Assembly (NCBI RefSeq): GCF_017312725.1
Contig: NZ_BOPO01000127.1
Coordinates: 50,480-114,479 of the forward strand
From: Actinocatenispora comari
Lineage (GTDB): Bacteria > Actinomycetota > Actinomycetes > Mycobacteriales > Micromonosporaceae
DNA: 64,000 bases
Direction: 5' to 3'
A program made the translations under genes and the position numbers. Below, piece after piece: positions 7,528-16,598 of this stretch. Each line of letters starts with the position of its first letter. The first letter of the stretch is position 1. The notes under the pieces are model-generated. The model was not told the DNA's origin and made no database searches. It worked only from the letters and a program-made list of their open reading frames with translations.

Positions 7528-9480
7528 ATGCACCGACCGCCATCCCGAAGACTCGCCGCCGCGATCGTGGCCAGCGCCGGTCTCGTCGCCCTGGTACCGG
7601 CCGCGGCCGGTACGGCGGCGCCCGCGCCGGCCGCGACCGGGGCCGACCGGCAGCAGCAGTTCGCCGCCGCCGCGGCCCGCCACCACGTACCGCTGTCCGT
7701 CCTGTTGGGAGTGTCCTACCTGGAGTCCCGGTGGGACGCGCACGTGGGGCAGCCGAGCAGTGCCGGCGGGTACGGCCCGATGCACCTCACCGACGTGACC
7801 CGGGTCGCGGCGCCGGCCGCGCGCGGGGACGCCCGTGGTGACGACGCGCGGCCGATGACCACGCCGGCCCAGCCGTCCCGTACCACCGACGATCCGGCGC
7901 TGCACACGATGGACGCGGCCGCCGCGCTCACCGGTGCGAGCACCGCCACCCTGCAGACCGACCCGGCGGCGAACATCGACGCCGGTGCCGCGCTGCTCGC
8001 CGACTACCAGCGGCAGCTCGGCGCGGGCGGCGGCGACGCGGCCGACTGGTACGGCGCGGTGGCCCGCTACTCGGGTGCCACCGACGCGGCCGGCGCGCGC
8101 GAGTTCGCCGACGAGGTCTACCAGGTGATCCGCACCGGCGAGACCCGCCGCACCGACAGCGGCGACACGGTACGGCTGGCCGCCCAGCCGTCGGTGGCCC
8201 CGAAGACCGGCCAGCTGTCCGCGCTGCACCTGAGCAGCGCGAAGGCCGAGGCGGGCACCCCGACGCCGGAGTGTCCGTCCAGTATGGACTGTGACTTCGT
8301 GCCGGCCGCCTACGCGCAGAACAGCGCCGACAAGGGCGACTACGGCAACTACGACCTCGCCGACCGGCCGAGCAAGCTGAAGATCCAGTACATCGTGATC
8401 CACGACAACGAGGGCTACTACAACGGCACGCTGAGCTGGTTCCAGAACCCGGCGGCGTACGCGGCGGCGCACTACGAGCTGCGCAGCTCCGACGGCCACG
8501 TGACGCAGATGATCCAGAACACCAACGTCGCCTGGCAGGCCGGCAACTGGTACATCAACGCGCACTCGATCGGCATCGAGCACGAGGGGTTCGCCGCCAC
8601 CGGCGCCACCTGGTACACCGAGGCGATGTACCGGCAGTCCGCGAAGCTGGTGCGCTACCTCGCCGCGAAGTACCGGATCCCGCTGGACCGGCAGCACATC
8701 ATCGGCCACGACAACGTACCGGCGACCACCGCCGGCGGGATCAAGAACATGCACTGGGACCCGGGCCCGTACTGGGACTGGAACCACTACATGAACCTGG
8801 TCCGCGGGCACGCGCAGCGGCCCGGCCGCACCGGTGGCCTGGTGACGATCTCGCCCGACTTCGCCACCAACCAGCAGCCGGTCACCGGCTGCGACAAGTC
8901 CGGCTCCGGCACGCCGTGCGACGCGCAGGGCACCAACTTCGTCTACCTGCACACGCAGCCGAGCGCCGACTCGCCGCTGGTGTCCGACCCCGGCCTGCAC
9001 GCCGGGCCCGGTACCACCGACATCGCCGACTGGGCCGCCCGCGCGGTGGACGGCCAGCAGTTCGCGCTGGCCGGGCGGCACGGTGACTGGACCGCCATCT
9101 GGTACGCCGGGGTCAAGGGCTGGTTCCTCGACCCGCACCGCAGCCCGACCGCGACCGCGGCGCACGGGTTCGTGGTGACGCCGAAGCAGGGTGCCACGGT
9201 GCCGATCTACGGCAAGGCGTACCCGGAGGCCAGCGCCTACGACGGCACCCCGGTGCCGGTGCAGTCGGTCACCGACCTCGGTTACACCATGACCGCGGGG
9301 CAGCGGTACCCGCTGGGGTTGACCAACGTGGTCACCGACTACTACTACGCGCCGACGATCGACAGTTCGCTGCCCGGGGACCACACCGTCGTGGTCGGGC
9401 ACGACCGGTACTACGAGATCCAGTTCGGCCACCGCATCGGCTTCGTCCGCGCCGACGCGGTCACCATCCGCCCGGTGTAG
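7528..9480 (+). CDS. Secreted N-acetylmuramoyl-L-alanine amidase, second tandem copy
   Basis: A 650-residue paralogue of the preceding protein with the same order. A signal peptide (RRLAAAIVASAGLVALVPAA) leads into a transglycosylase-like segment (VPLSVLLGVSYLESRWDAH; here Leu-Glu-Ser replaces Gln-Glu-Thr). An amidase_2/PGRP domain at about 284-426 keeps the metal-site motifs IVIHDNE and MHWDPGPYWDW. An SH3-like C-terminus ends with the shared pattern of GDHT, HDRY and FGHRIGFV. A GGGAGGA ribosome site lies just upstream of the ATG. Conservation of both catalytic regions argues that both copies are active; divergence along the whole length suggests an old duplication with possible specialisation. 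Confidence 0.85.
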   Translation: MHRPPSRRLAAAIVASAGLVALVPAAAGTAAPAPAATGADRQQQFAAAAARHHVPLSVLLGVSYLESRWDAHVGQPSSAGGYGPMHLTDVTRVAAPAARGDARGDDARPMTTPAQPSRTTDDPALHTMDAAAALTGASTATLQTDPAANIDAGAALLADYQRQLGAGGGDAADWYGAVARYSGATDAAGAREFADEVYQVIRTGETRRTDSGDTVRLAAQPSVAPKTGQLSALHLSSAKAEAGTPTPECPSSMDCDFVPAAYAQNSADKGDYGNYDLADRPSKLKIQYIVIHDNEGYYNGTLSWFQNPAAYAAAHYELRSSDGHVTQMIQNTNVAWQAGNWYINAHSIGIEHEGFAATGATWYTEAMYRQSAKLVRYLAAKYRIPLDRQHIIGHDNVPATTAGGIKNMHWDPGPYWDWNHYMNLVRGHAQRPGRTGGLVTISPDFATNQQPVTGCDKSGSGTPCDAQGTNFVYLHTQPSADSPLVSDPGLHAGPGTTDIADWAARAVDGQQFALAGRHGDWTAIWYAGVKGWFLDPHRSPTATAAHGFVVTPKQGATVPIYGKAYPEASAYDGTPVPVQSVTDLGYTMTAGQRYPLGLTNVVTDYYYAPTIDSSLPGDHTVVVGHDRYYEIQFGHRIGFVRADAVTIRPV

Positions 9481-9492
9481 GTGACGAGCTAA

Positions 9493-9700
9493 AGGCCACC
9501 TCTGTTCGCCTTTCAACCCCCCGTGGGGGAAACGTGGGGAGGGGACTTCGCCCCTCCCCACACCCCTCCCCGTCAAGGGGGCAGTCGCCCCCTTGACCAT
9601 CCCCCGCCGGAAACGCGGAGACGAGATCGCGACCCCGCCTAGCCGCCTCGGAACATCGGGGTACCGGCGAGGTTTCGCCGACGCCGCCTGGCCGCCACGG
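9493..9700. repeat. Dispersed REP-like element, copy A (paired hairpins plus direct repeats)
   Basis: The element begins AGGCCACCTCTGTTCG (9493-9508). It then has hairpin 1 at 9534-9561 (stem GTGGGGAGGGG/CCCCTCCCCAC, loop ACTTCG), a short ACCCCTCCCC linker, and hairpin 2 at 9572-9597 (stem GTCAAGGGGG/CCCCCTTGAC). About one and a half copies of a 47-49-bp unit related to GACGCCGCCTGGCCGTCTCGG follow (starts 9631 and 9680). A second copy of the whole arrangement lies at 25573-25870. It fills the gap between two convergent genes and could also terminate both. The rest of the 339-bp gap holds nothing I recognise. Confidence 0.75.
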
Positions 9701-9819
9701 AGCTGCTCTTCTCTCGCACGCACCCAGCGGTGGGCAGCCGGCAACCGCAGGGTGCGTGCGGGTCGGGACCAGACGACACACGCAGTGCAGGGCTGACCGC
9801 AACCACCAGCGCCGCAGGG

Positions 9820-10857
9820 TCAGCGGGTTCGGGGGGTGGCGGACTCGGACGTGCCGACGATGGCGGAGAGGACGTCGTCGAGGGTGACGATGCCGATGGG
9901 TGCGCCCTCGGTACCGACCAGGGCGATGTGGTGCCGGCCGCGGCGCATCGACAGCAGCAGGTCGGCGAGCGTACGGTTCGGCGCCACCACCGGCAGCGGC
10001 CGGATCGCGGTGGCGGGCAACGGTTTGCGCCGGGCCGGCCCGGTCACCTCCAGCACGTCCTTGACGTGGATGAACCCGAGCACCCGGCGGGACGAGCGGG
10101 CCACCACCGGGAACCGGGACCGGTGGGTACGGTTCGCGGTCAGCTCCAGCGCCGCCGGCGAGATGTCGTCCGGTACGGCGACCACGTCCATCCACGGCAG
10201 CAGCGCGTCGGCGGCGGTCAGCCGGCCGAGCGCGAGCGCGCCGGCGAGCCGGGCGTGCTCCGGTTCGGCCAGCAGCCCCTCGGTGCGCGACTCGCTGACC
10301 AGCCCGGCGAACTCGTCGGCGTTGAACACCGACTTCGCCTCGTCCGGCGGTTCGATCCGGAACAGCTTCAACACCAGCCGGGCCAGCCACTGCACCGCCA
10401 CCAGCAGCGGGCGGGTGATCGTACAGAAGCCGAGCAGTGGCGGCGCCAGCCACAGCACCGCGCGTTCCGGCCCGACCAGCGTCAGGTTCTTCGGCACCAT
10501 CTCGCCGAGCACCGTGTGCAGGTAGGTGACGATCGCGAGCGCCAGCACGAACGACACCGGGTGCAGCACCCCGTCCGGTACGTGCGCCGCCTCGAACGGG
10601 ATGCGCAGCAGGTGCGCGATCGCCGGCTCGGCCGCGGCGCCCAGCCCCAGCGAGCAGATCGTCACGCCCAGCTGGGTACCGGCGACCATCAGCGGCAGCT
10701 GGCTCATCGCCGACAGCGTCCACCGGCCGCGCCGGGACCGCCCCGCCTCCGCCTCGATCTGGGTACGCCGGGACGCGATGATGGCGAACTCGCCGGCGAC
10801 GAAGAACGCGTTGCCGGCCAGCAGCACCACCGTGACGATCAGTGCTCCGACGTTCAC
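9820..10857 (-). CDS. CNNM/DUF21 membrane protein with CBS pair (hemolysin C-like family)
   Basis: A 345-residue protein. A DUF21/CNNM transmembrane domain (about 1-190; GEFAIIASRRTQIE and LGEMVPKNLTL are family marks) precedes a CBS-domain pair at about 215-335 ending PIGIVTLDDVLSAIVG. Relatives are annotated as HlyC/CorC or magnesium/cobalt efflux proteins; ion transport is likely but unproven. It lacks the C-terminal transporter-associated domain present in its neighbour. The GTG has a GGGGAGGTGA ribosome site. It lies 76 bp downstream of the second family member on the same strand, so the pair is probably one operon. Confidence 0.85.
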   Translation of the reverse strand: MNVGALIVTVVLLAGNAFFVAGEFAIIASRRTQIEAEAGRSRRGRWTLSAMSQLPLMVAGTQLGVTICSLGLGAAAEPAIAHLLRIPFEAAHVPDGVLHPVSFVLALAIVTYLHTVLGEMVPKNLTLVGPERAVLWLAPPLLGFCTITRPLLVAVQWLARLVLKLFRIEPPDEAKSVFNADEFAGLVSESRTEGLLAEPEHARLAGALALGRLTAADALLPWMDVVAVPDDISPAALELTANRTHRSRFPVVARSSRRVLGFIHVKDVLEVTGPARRKPLPATAIRPLPVVAPNRTLADLLLSMRRGRHHIALVGTEGAPIGIVTLDDVLSAIVGTSESATPRTR

Positions 10858-10933
10858 CCGGTCACCTCCCCGACCGCGCGCCGGTCGGCAGATCCGGGGC
10901 GGTCTGCGCCGGTCGGGCGGTGCCGGGCGGCGG

Positions 10934-12298
10934 TCATGACGGCTCCTGCGGGACGTACTCGCTGGGCGGTTCCCAGCCGGCCGGTGGACGCACCCGGACC
11001 TGCTCGATCCGGTGCTTCTCCACCGAGGTGACGGTGAACTCCCAGCCGTCGTGCTCGATGCTCTCCCCGGCCACCGGGATGTGCCCGAGCTGCGCCATGA
11101 CGAACCCGGCGAGCGTCTCGTACGGGCCGTCGGGCAGCCGGAAGCCGCACTGCTCGTACAGCTCGTCGGCGCGCAGCACGCCGGGCATCAGCTTCGCCGG
11201 ATCGACACCGGGCGCGGTGATCTGCACCGTCTGCGCCGACGCCGACTCCTCCTCCGGCCGGTCGTACTCGTCCTCGATGTCGCCGACCAGCTCCTCGACC
11301 AGGTCCTCCAGGCTCACCACGCCGTCGGTCCCGCCGTACTCGTCGACCACCACGGCGAGGTCGCGCCCGCCCTGCCGCAGCGCCTCCAGCACCTTGTCCA
11401 GCCGCAGGCTCTCCGGCACGAACACCGGCTCGCGCGCGTACCGGCGCACCAGCGTCGCCCGCCGTTGGTCCGGCGGTACCGCCAGCACGTCGGAGATCAC
11501 CGCGACTCCGACGATCGAGTCGAGGGTGTCCACGTACACCGGGAAGCGGCTGCGGCCGGACTCGTTCGCCAGCGCCAGCATGTCGGTGACGGTGGCTTCG
11601 GCGGGCAGCGCCACCACGTCCACCCGCGGCGTCATCGCCTCCGCGGCCCGCTTGTCGCCGAACCGGATCGTTCGCTGCACCAGCATCGCGGTCTCCCGGG
11701 GCAGCGCGCCGGCGCGCGCCGACATCGCCGCGAGCAGCCCCAGTTCCTCCGCCGACCGGGCGCTCGCCAGTTCCTCCTGCGGCTGCACCCCGAACCGGCG
11801 GACCACCGCGTTGGCGGAACCGTTCAGGATCCGGATCAGCCAGCCGAACACGGCCGAGAAGCCGCGCAGGATCGGGGTCACCGCCCGGACCGCGCCCATC
11901 GGCCTGGCCAGCGTGGCGTTCTTCGGGACCAGCTCGCCGAACAGCATCGAGAACAGCGTCGCGACCACCAGCGCGAGCACCGCCGCGATGCTTGCCGCGA
12001 CGTCCCCGCCCAGCCCGGCGAACAGCGGCCGCAGCAGCTTCGCCAGCGCCGGCTGGGCCAGGTAACCGGTCAGCAGCGCGGACAGTGTGACGCCCAGCTG
12101 GGCGCCGGACAGCTGGAACGACAGCCGGCGGAACGCCGCGAGCACCTGCCGGGCCCGCCGGTCGCCGGCCGACGCCTGCCGCTCGATGCTGACCCGGTCG
12201 GCCGTCACCAGCGCGTACTCGGCCACCACGAAGAAGGCGTTCGCCCCGGTCAGCAGCACGAAGGCGGCCAGCGGTAGCACCGTCGACAGCGCGATCAC
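10934..12298 (-). CDS. CNNM/DUF21-CBS-CorC_HlyC family membrane protein
   Basis: A 454-residue protein of the full-length family. The DUF21 membrane domain (about 1-200; GANAFFVVAEYALVTADR, LFGELVPKNATLARP) is followed by CBS domains (about 215-335; EYGGTDGVVSLEDLVEELVG) and a C-terminal transporter-associated domain (about 350-445). These proteins act at the membrane, probably in divalent cation (Mg/Co) efflux or homeostasis. The GTG start overlaps the stop of the upstream small membrane gene by 4 bp (GTGA), which fixes the start and implies translational coupling. With the shorter paralogue downstream it forms a three-gene unit. Confidence 0.88.
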   Translation of the reverse strand: MIALSTVLPLAAFVLLTGANAFFVVAEYALVTADRVSIERQASAGDRRARQVLAAFRRLSFQLSGAQLGVTLSALLTGYLAQPALAKLLRPLFAGLGGDVAASIAAVLALVVATLFSMLFGELVPKNATLARPMGAVRAVTPILRGFSAVFGWLIRILNGSANAVVRRFGVQPQEELASARSAEELGLLAAMSARAGALPRETAMLVQRTIRFGDKRAAEAMTPRVDVVALPAEATVTDMLALANESGRSRFPVYVDTLDSIVGVAVISDVLAVPPDQRRATLVRRYAREPVFVPESLRLDKVLEALRQGGRDLAVVVDEYGGTDGVVSLEDLVEELVGDIEDEYDRPEEESASAQTVQITAPGVDPAKLMPGVLRADELYEQCGFRLPDGPYETLAGFVMAQLGHIPVAGESIEHDGWEFTVTSVEKHRIEQVRVRPPAGWEPPSEYVPQEPS

Positions 12299-12927
12299 CC
12301 GTCCGAGTCGACGCGCGCGCTGGCCACCTGGGTCGCGGTCGAGCCGTCGACGCGGAACAACCGCAGGTGGTACTCGCCGGTCGGGAACGGCATGGTGAAG
12401 TGGCCGACGTACCGGCAGCCGGACAGTGTCGCCGGTTGCCGCACCACGAACGCCTTGCCGGCGGCCATCGACTCGCTGCCGACCGGCTCGACCTTCCCGC
12501 CGACGATGCGGGCGGAGGTGGCGCCGAACGTCACCGCGTACGTGTCGGCCCTGCCGGTGGCCGCCCAGTACACCGGGTTGCCCTTTTTGACGTGGCCGAC
12601 CGAGCCGGTGACCTTGGGGGTGCCGCACTGCGCCTTCGGCGGCCACGTGCCGTGCCGGGCCGCGAGTGCCACGGCGCCGACGAACACCACCACGATCAGC
12701 ACCGCGAGCAACACCCGCGGCTGGTACCAGATGGGCGGCTTGTGCCGTTGCCAGATCGGCTGCTCGGGATCGTCCGGATGTTCGGGCGGCTCCTCGTCGG
12801 CCGGGCGTCGCGGGTCGTCGCGCAGCACCGGATGCTTCCCGTTCGTCCGGCCGGTCTCGGCCGGGGCGGGCTCGGCCGACGATCGACCCGGACCAGGTCG
12901 ATCGTCGCCGCCGGCTGCGTGCTCCAC
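12295..12927 (-). CDS. Uncharacterised single-pass membrane protein, first gene of the CNNM operon
   Basis: A 210-residue protein not assigned to a family. A charged, Pro-rich cytoplasmic head of about 70 residues precedes one transmembrane segment (RVLLAVLIVVVFVGAVALAA). An extracytoplasmic domain of about 120 residues follows, with two Cys (AQCGTPKVTG and LSGCRYVG) that could form a disulfide. It is coupled by a 4-bp overlap to the following CNNM-type gene. TAGCCT (12935-12940) lies 7 nt before the GTG with no ribosome site, so it is probably leaderless. A role as an accessory of the CNNM transporters is only suggested by context. Confidence 0.7.
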   Translation of the reverse strand: MEHAAGGDDRPGPGRSSAEPAPAETGRTNGKHPVLRDDPRRPADEEPPEHPDDPEQPIWQRHKPPIWYQPRVLLAVLIVVVFVGAVALAARHGTWPPKAQCGTPKVTGSVGHVKKGNPVYWAATGRADTYAVTFGATSARIVGGKVEPVGSESMAAGKAFVVRQPATLSGCRYVGHFTMPFPTGEYHLRLFRVDGSTATQVASARVDSDG

Positions 12928-13269
12928 GAGGTGCAGGCTACGCCGTGCCGGCCCGGTGACCGCACCAGCCCGCCCGCGTGACAGCCGCTTCGGGACCGTT
13001 TCGGTACGCAGGCCGCCGGATCCGATCCGTGGCTGATCGCGGCGTTGGGCCGATACGCACTGTTGGCCCGGAACGCCGGTCTGCGTCGGAAAGTTTCAAT
13101 CACGTATAGAAGATGGTGAATACCACCGGTCCGGTCTTGTCTTGATCTTCCTCGGGTAGATGAATGCGGGCGGTAACTGTCCAGACCGATCAATCCGATC
13201 CATCCGTATCGATGGGACTGCTCCTCGAACAGCGTGGACGGGTTGGGCGAAGACGACAGCGAGGAACCC
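12928..13269. promoter_or_regulatory. Divergent intergenic region before the lysozyme gene
   Basis: No gene is seen. The left end carries the leaderless TAGCCT promoter of the minus-strand operon (12935-12940). The stretch 13090-13215 is much more AT-rich than its surroundings and probably holds the lysozyme promoter, but I cannot assign -35/-10 boxes with confidence. The ribosome site GAGGAA at 13261-13266 precedes the ATG at 13270. Confidence 0.4.
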
Positions 13270-14307
13270 ATGACAGGACCGCAATCACGCGGCGTACGCG
13301 GACGGCGCCGGTGGCGGCTCGCGACCATCGCGGGAGTGGCAGCGGCCGCGGCCCTCACGTTCATCGGCTCCGGTACCGCCAACGCCGCACCGTCGGGGCC
13401 GCACGGCGTCGACGTCTCCCACCACCAGGGCTCGATCGACTGGGCCGCGACCGCCCACGGCGGGGTGAAGTTCGCCTACATCAAGGCGACCGAGGGCACC
13501 ACCTACCACGACGCCGCCTTCGCGGCGAACTACAACGGCGCGTACCGGGCCGGCGTCGTCCGCGGTGCCTACCACTTCGCGCACCCGTCCAGCTCCAGCG
13601 GCGCCACGCAGGCCAACTACTTCCTGGCGCACGGCGGCGGCTGGTCGGCCGACGGCCGGACGCTGCCCGGCGCGCTGGACATCGAGTACAACCCGAGCGG
13701 CGCCACCTGCTACGGGATGAGCGCCGGCAGCATGGTCAACTGGATCGCCGACTTCCGGAACACCTACCACGCCAGGACGGGCCGCTGGCCGGTCATCTAC
13801 ACCACCACCGACTGGTGGACCCGGTGCACCGGCAACTACGCCGGCTTCGCGGCGACCAGCCCGCTGTGGCTCGCCCGGTACGCCTCGTCGCCCGGCGCGC
13901 TGCCGGCCGGCTGGAAGTTCACCACGATCTGGCAGTACGCCGACCAGGGCTCGGCGCCCGGTGACCAGGACGTGTTCAACGGCTCGGCGACGCAGCTGAC
14001 CACGTTCGCCCGCGGCGGCGCGGCCAAGGCGACCGGCAAGCCCACACCGAAGCCGACCACGGCGGCGCCGAGCACGCCGAGCAGCCCGACCGCCGGGCCC
14101 AGCCACGCGCCCAGCGCCACCACGTCACCGTCGCAGGTGGCCACGCACAGCCCGACCGCGGCGCCGTCCGCCTCGCCGAGCGACAGCGCACCGGCCCTGC
14201 CGGTCACCGGTACCAGCCTGGGCCTACTCGCGGGTGGCGGCGCGGCACTGATCGCCGGCGGCGTGATCCTCTACCTGCTGACCCGGCGCCGGCGCACCAG
14301 CTCCTGA
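13270..14307 (+). CDS. GH25 lysozyme with LPXTG-type cell-wall sorting signal
   Basis: A 345-residue exported muramidase. The signal peptide runs to about residue 38 (cleavage near TANAAPS). The GH25 catalytic domain at about 42-250 starts HGVDVSHHQGSIDW and carries the acidic pair in LDIEYNP (about 136-142), cleaving MurNAc-beta-1,4-GlcNAc. A Pro/Ser/Thr-rich wall spacer (about 262-305) leads to LPVTG at residues 310-314, a hydrophobic segment and the tail TRRRRTSS: a complete sortase signal. It is therefore likely anchored covalently to the wall, unlike the freely secreted amidases upstream. Start chosen by the GAGGAA site. A 17-bp terminator stem follows. Confidence 0.9.
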   Translation: MTGPQSRGVRGRRRWRLATIAGVAAAAALTFIGSGTANAAPSGPHGVDVSHHQGSIDWAATAHGGVKFAYIKATEGTTYHDAAFAANYNGAYRAGVVRGAYHFAHPSSSSGATQANYFLAHGGGWSADGRTLPGALDIEYNPSGATCYGMSAGSMVNWIADFRNTYHARTGRWPVIYTTTDWWTRCTGNYAGFAATSPLWLARYASSPGALPAGWKFTTIWQYADQGSAPGDQDVFNGSATQLTTFARGGAAKATGKPTPKPTTAAPSTPSSPTAGPSHAPSATTSPSQVATHSPTAAPSASPSDSAPALPVTGTSLGLLAGGGAALIAGGVILYLLTRRRRTSS

Positions 14308-14321
14308 CGCCGGTACGTCGA

Positions 14322-14360
14322 CGGGCGGTGCGGTTCCCTGGTGGGGAACCGCACCGCCCG
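14322..14360. terminator. Strong bidirectional terminator hairpin
   Basis: CGGGCGGTGCGGTTCCC (14322-14338) pairs perfectly with 14344-14360 over 17 bp with a 5-nt loop. It lies between the convergent lysozyme and Fe-S reductase genes and can serve both. Confidence 0.8.
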
Positions 14361-14375
14361 TTCCGGCGCGTCCGG

Positions 14376-16598
14376 CTACTTGCCCAGCGAGCGGAGCAGC
14401 ACGGTGGCGACGTCGAGCACCTCGACGTCGTTCTCGGCGTCCACCCCGTCCGGCTTGGTGGCGTTCACCCCGTCGGACATCATCGTCATGCAGAACGGGC
14501 AGGCCACCGCGATGGTCTTCGCCCCGGTCGAGCGGGCCTCCTCGACCCGCTCCACGTTGATCCGCTTGCCGATCCGCTCTTCCATCCACATCCGGGCTCC
14601 GCCGGCGCCGCAGCAGAACGACCGCTCCGCGAACCGCGGCATCTCGGTCAGCCCGCTCGCCGCGCCGTCGCCGGCGGCCGCGCCGTCCCCGCTGCCGGCG
14701 GCGGCGCCGATCAGCTCCCGCGGCGGCTCGAAGATCCGGTTGTGCCGGCCCAGGTAGCACGGGTCGTGGTAGGTCACGCCGCCCTCGATCGGGGTGACCG
14801 GGGTGAGCTTGCCGGCGGCCACCAGATCGGCCAGCAGCTGCGTGTGGTGCACCACCGAGTACTCCCCGCCCAGCTGCTCGTACTCCCGGGCCAGCGTGTT
14901 GAAGCAGTGCGCGCAGGACGCGACGATCCTGCGTTTCGCCTTGTCCCGGCCCTCGAACGCCTCGTTCAGCGTCTCCACGTTCTGCTGGGCGAGCATCTGG
15001 AACACGAACTCGTTGCCCATCCGCCGGGCCGGGTCACCGGTGCAGGTCTCGCCCTCGCCGAGGATCGCGAACTCGACGCCCGCCTCGTGCAGCAGCGTGG
15101 CCACCGACTTCGCGGTCTTCTTCGCCTTGTCGTCGAACGCCCCGGCGCAGCCCACCCAGTACAGGTACTCGAAGTCGGCGGCCTCGTCCGACCCGACGCG
15201 CGGGATCTCGAAGTCCAGCGACTTCGTCCAGTCCTCCCGGGTGTTGGGGTTGGCGCCCCACGGGTTGCCCTTGTTCTCCAGGTTGCGCAGCATCACGCCG
15301 GCCTCGGTCGGGAAGCTCGACTCGATCAGCACCTGGTACCGGCGCATGTCGACGATGTGGTCGACGTGCTCGATGTCCACCGGGCACTGCTCGACGCAGG
15401 CGCCGCAGGTGGTGCAGGACCACAGCACGTCCGGGTCGATGACGCCGTTCTCGTCCGGGCCGCCGATCAGCGGCCGGTCCGCCTCGGCCAGCGCCAGCGC
15501 GTCCACCCCGGCCAGCTGCTCCTGGCTCGCCTTCTCCTCGCCGGTGGCGTCCTTGCCGCCGCCGGCCAGCAGGTACGGCGCCTTCGCGTGCGCGTGGTCG
15601 CGCAGCGACAGGACCAGCAGTTTCGGCGACAGCGGCTTGCCGGTGTTCCAGGCCGGGCACTGCGACTGGCACCGGCCGCACTCGGTGCAGGTGGTGAAGT
15701 CGAGCAGCCCCTTCCAGGTGAACTGCTCCACCTGCGCGACCCCGAACGGGTCCTTCTCCGGGTCGGCCTCCTCGAAGTCGAGCGGCTTGCCGTCGGCGTC
15801 GGCCATCGGCTTGAGCGGGCCGAGCGCGGCCGCACCGTCGGAGTTGCGCTTGAAGAAGATGTTGAAGAACGCGAGGAACCGGTGCCAGGCGACGCCCATT
15901 GTCAGGTTCAGCCCGATGACGATGAACCACACCCAGGACACCAGCAGCTTGACCAGCGCGCAGATCGTGACGAGGTTCAGCGCGGTGCCGTGCGGCATGC
16001 CGGTGAAGATCGAGCCGAACGCGTGCGACAGCGGCGTCGCCCAGGTCGGGTACGGGAAGTCGCCGGCGGCGATCTTGAAGGTGCGGATGGCGAAGATCGA
16101 CGCGCAGATCGCGAAGATCGTCCACTCCACGTAGTACGCCTGCCAGGCGGTGGAGCCGAGGAACCGGGAGCGGCTGCGCCGGCGCGGCAGGTTCACCTGG
16201 CGGATGATGATCAGCACCGTGATGGAGATCCAGCACAGGCCGGCGATCAGCTCCATGAGCAGCCCGTACACCGTCCAGTGACCGATCACCGGCCACTCGA
16301 ACCGCGGGTTGGACACCTCGCCGAACGCCTCGACGATGGTGAACAGCAGCGCGCCGAACGCCACCATCACGAACCAGTGGGCGACGCCGACCCGGGTCCA
16401 CTTGAGCATCCGGGTGTGGCCGAGGATCTCGCGCAGCATGGTGGCGGTGCGTTGACCCTTGGCGACGAACCGGCTCGGGTCGCTCGCGCCGACCCGGAAC
16501 AGGCGGACGAAGTACCGGCCGGCACGGACCGCCATCACGACGGCGCCGGCGAACACCAGCCAGGCCACCACGGTGGCGACGATCTGGAGCGCGTGCAT
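14376..16598 (-). CDS. Membrane-anchored (Fe-S) reductase, heterodisulfide reductase-related
   Basis: A 740-residue protein. The N-terminal ~270 residues carry several transmembrane helices (NarI/DUF3390-like). Two 4Fe-4S motifs follow: CTECGRCQSQCP at about 303-314 and CTTCGACVEQCPVD at about 393-406. Two cysteine-rich CCG domains resemble HdrB/GlpC, with Cys motifs YWVGCAGAFD (about 479), CAHCFN (about 559), YHDPCYLGRHN, CCGAGGARMW (about 657) and ACPFC. It should pass electrons between a membrane quinone or haem site and an unknown soluble partner. The same architecture is known in M. tuberculosis Rv0338c. The ATG has a GGGAGGAACG site. It is monocistronic here. Confidence 0.88.
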   Translation of the reverse strand: MHALQIVATVVAWLVFAGAVVMAVRAGRYFVRLFRVGASDPSRFVAKGQRTATMLREILGHTRMLKWTRVGVAHWFVMVAFGALLFTIVEAFGEVSNPRFEWPVIGHWTVYGLLMELIAGLCWISITVLIIIRQVNLPRRRSRSRFLGSTAWQAYYVEWTIFAICASIFAIRTFKIAAGDFPYPTWATPLSHAFGSIFTGMPHGTALNLVTICALVKLLVSWVWFIVIGLNLTMGVAWHRFLAFFNIFFKRNSDGAAALGPLKPMADADGKPLDFEEADPEKDPFGVAQVEQFTWKGLLDFTTCTECGRCQSQCPAWNTGKPLSPKLLVLSLRDHAHAKAPYLLAGGGKDATGEEKASQEQLAGVDALALAEADRPLIGGPDENGVIDPDVLWSCTTCGACVEQCPVDIEHVDHIVDMRRYQVLIESSFPTEAGVMLRNLENKGNPWGANPNTREDWTKSLDFEIPRVGSDEAADFEYLYWVGCAGAFDDKAKKTAKSVATLLHEAGVEFAILGEGETCTGDPARRMGNEFVFQMLAQQNVETLNEAFEGRDKAKRRIVASCAHCFNTLAREYEQLGGEYSVVHHTQLLADLVAAGKLTPVTPIEGGVTYHDPCYLGRHNRIFEPPRELIGAAAGSGDGAAAGDGAASGLTEMPRFAERSFCCGAGGARMWMEERIGKRINVERVEEARSTGAKTIAVACPFCMTMMSDGVNATKPDGVDAENDVEVLDVATVLLRSLGK

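Noticed and set aside
5470..9744. A 1424-codon open frame on the minus strand opposite both amidase genes
   Set aside because: It is antisense to two clear genes, is Arg/Val/Gly-rich as expected from reversed GC-rich codons, and matches no family.
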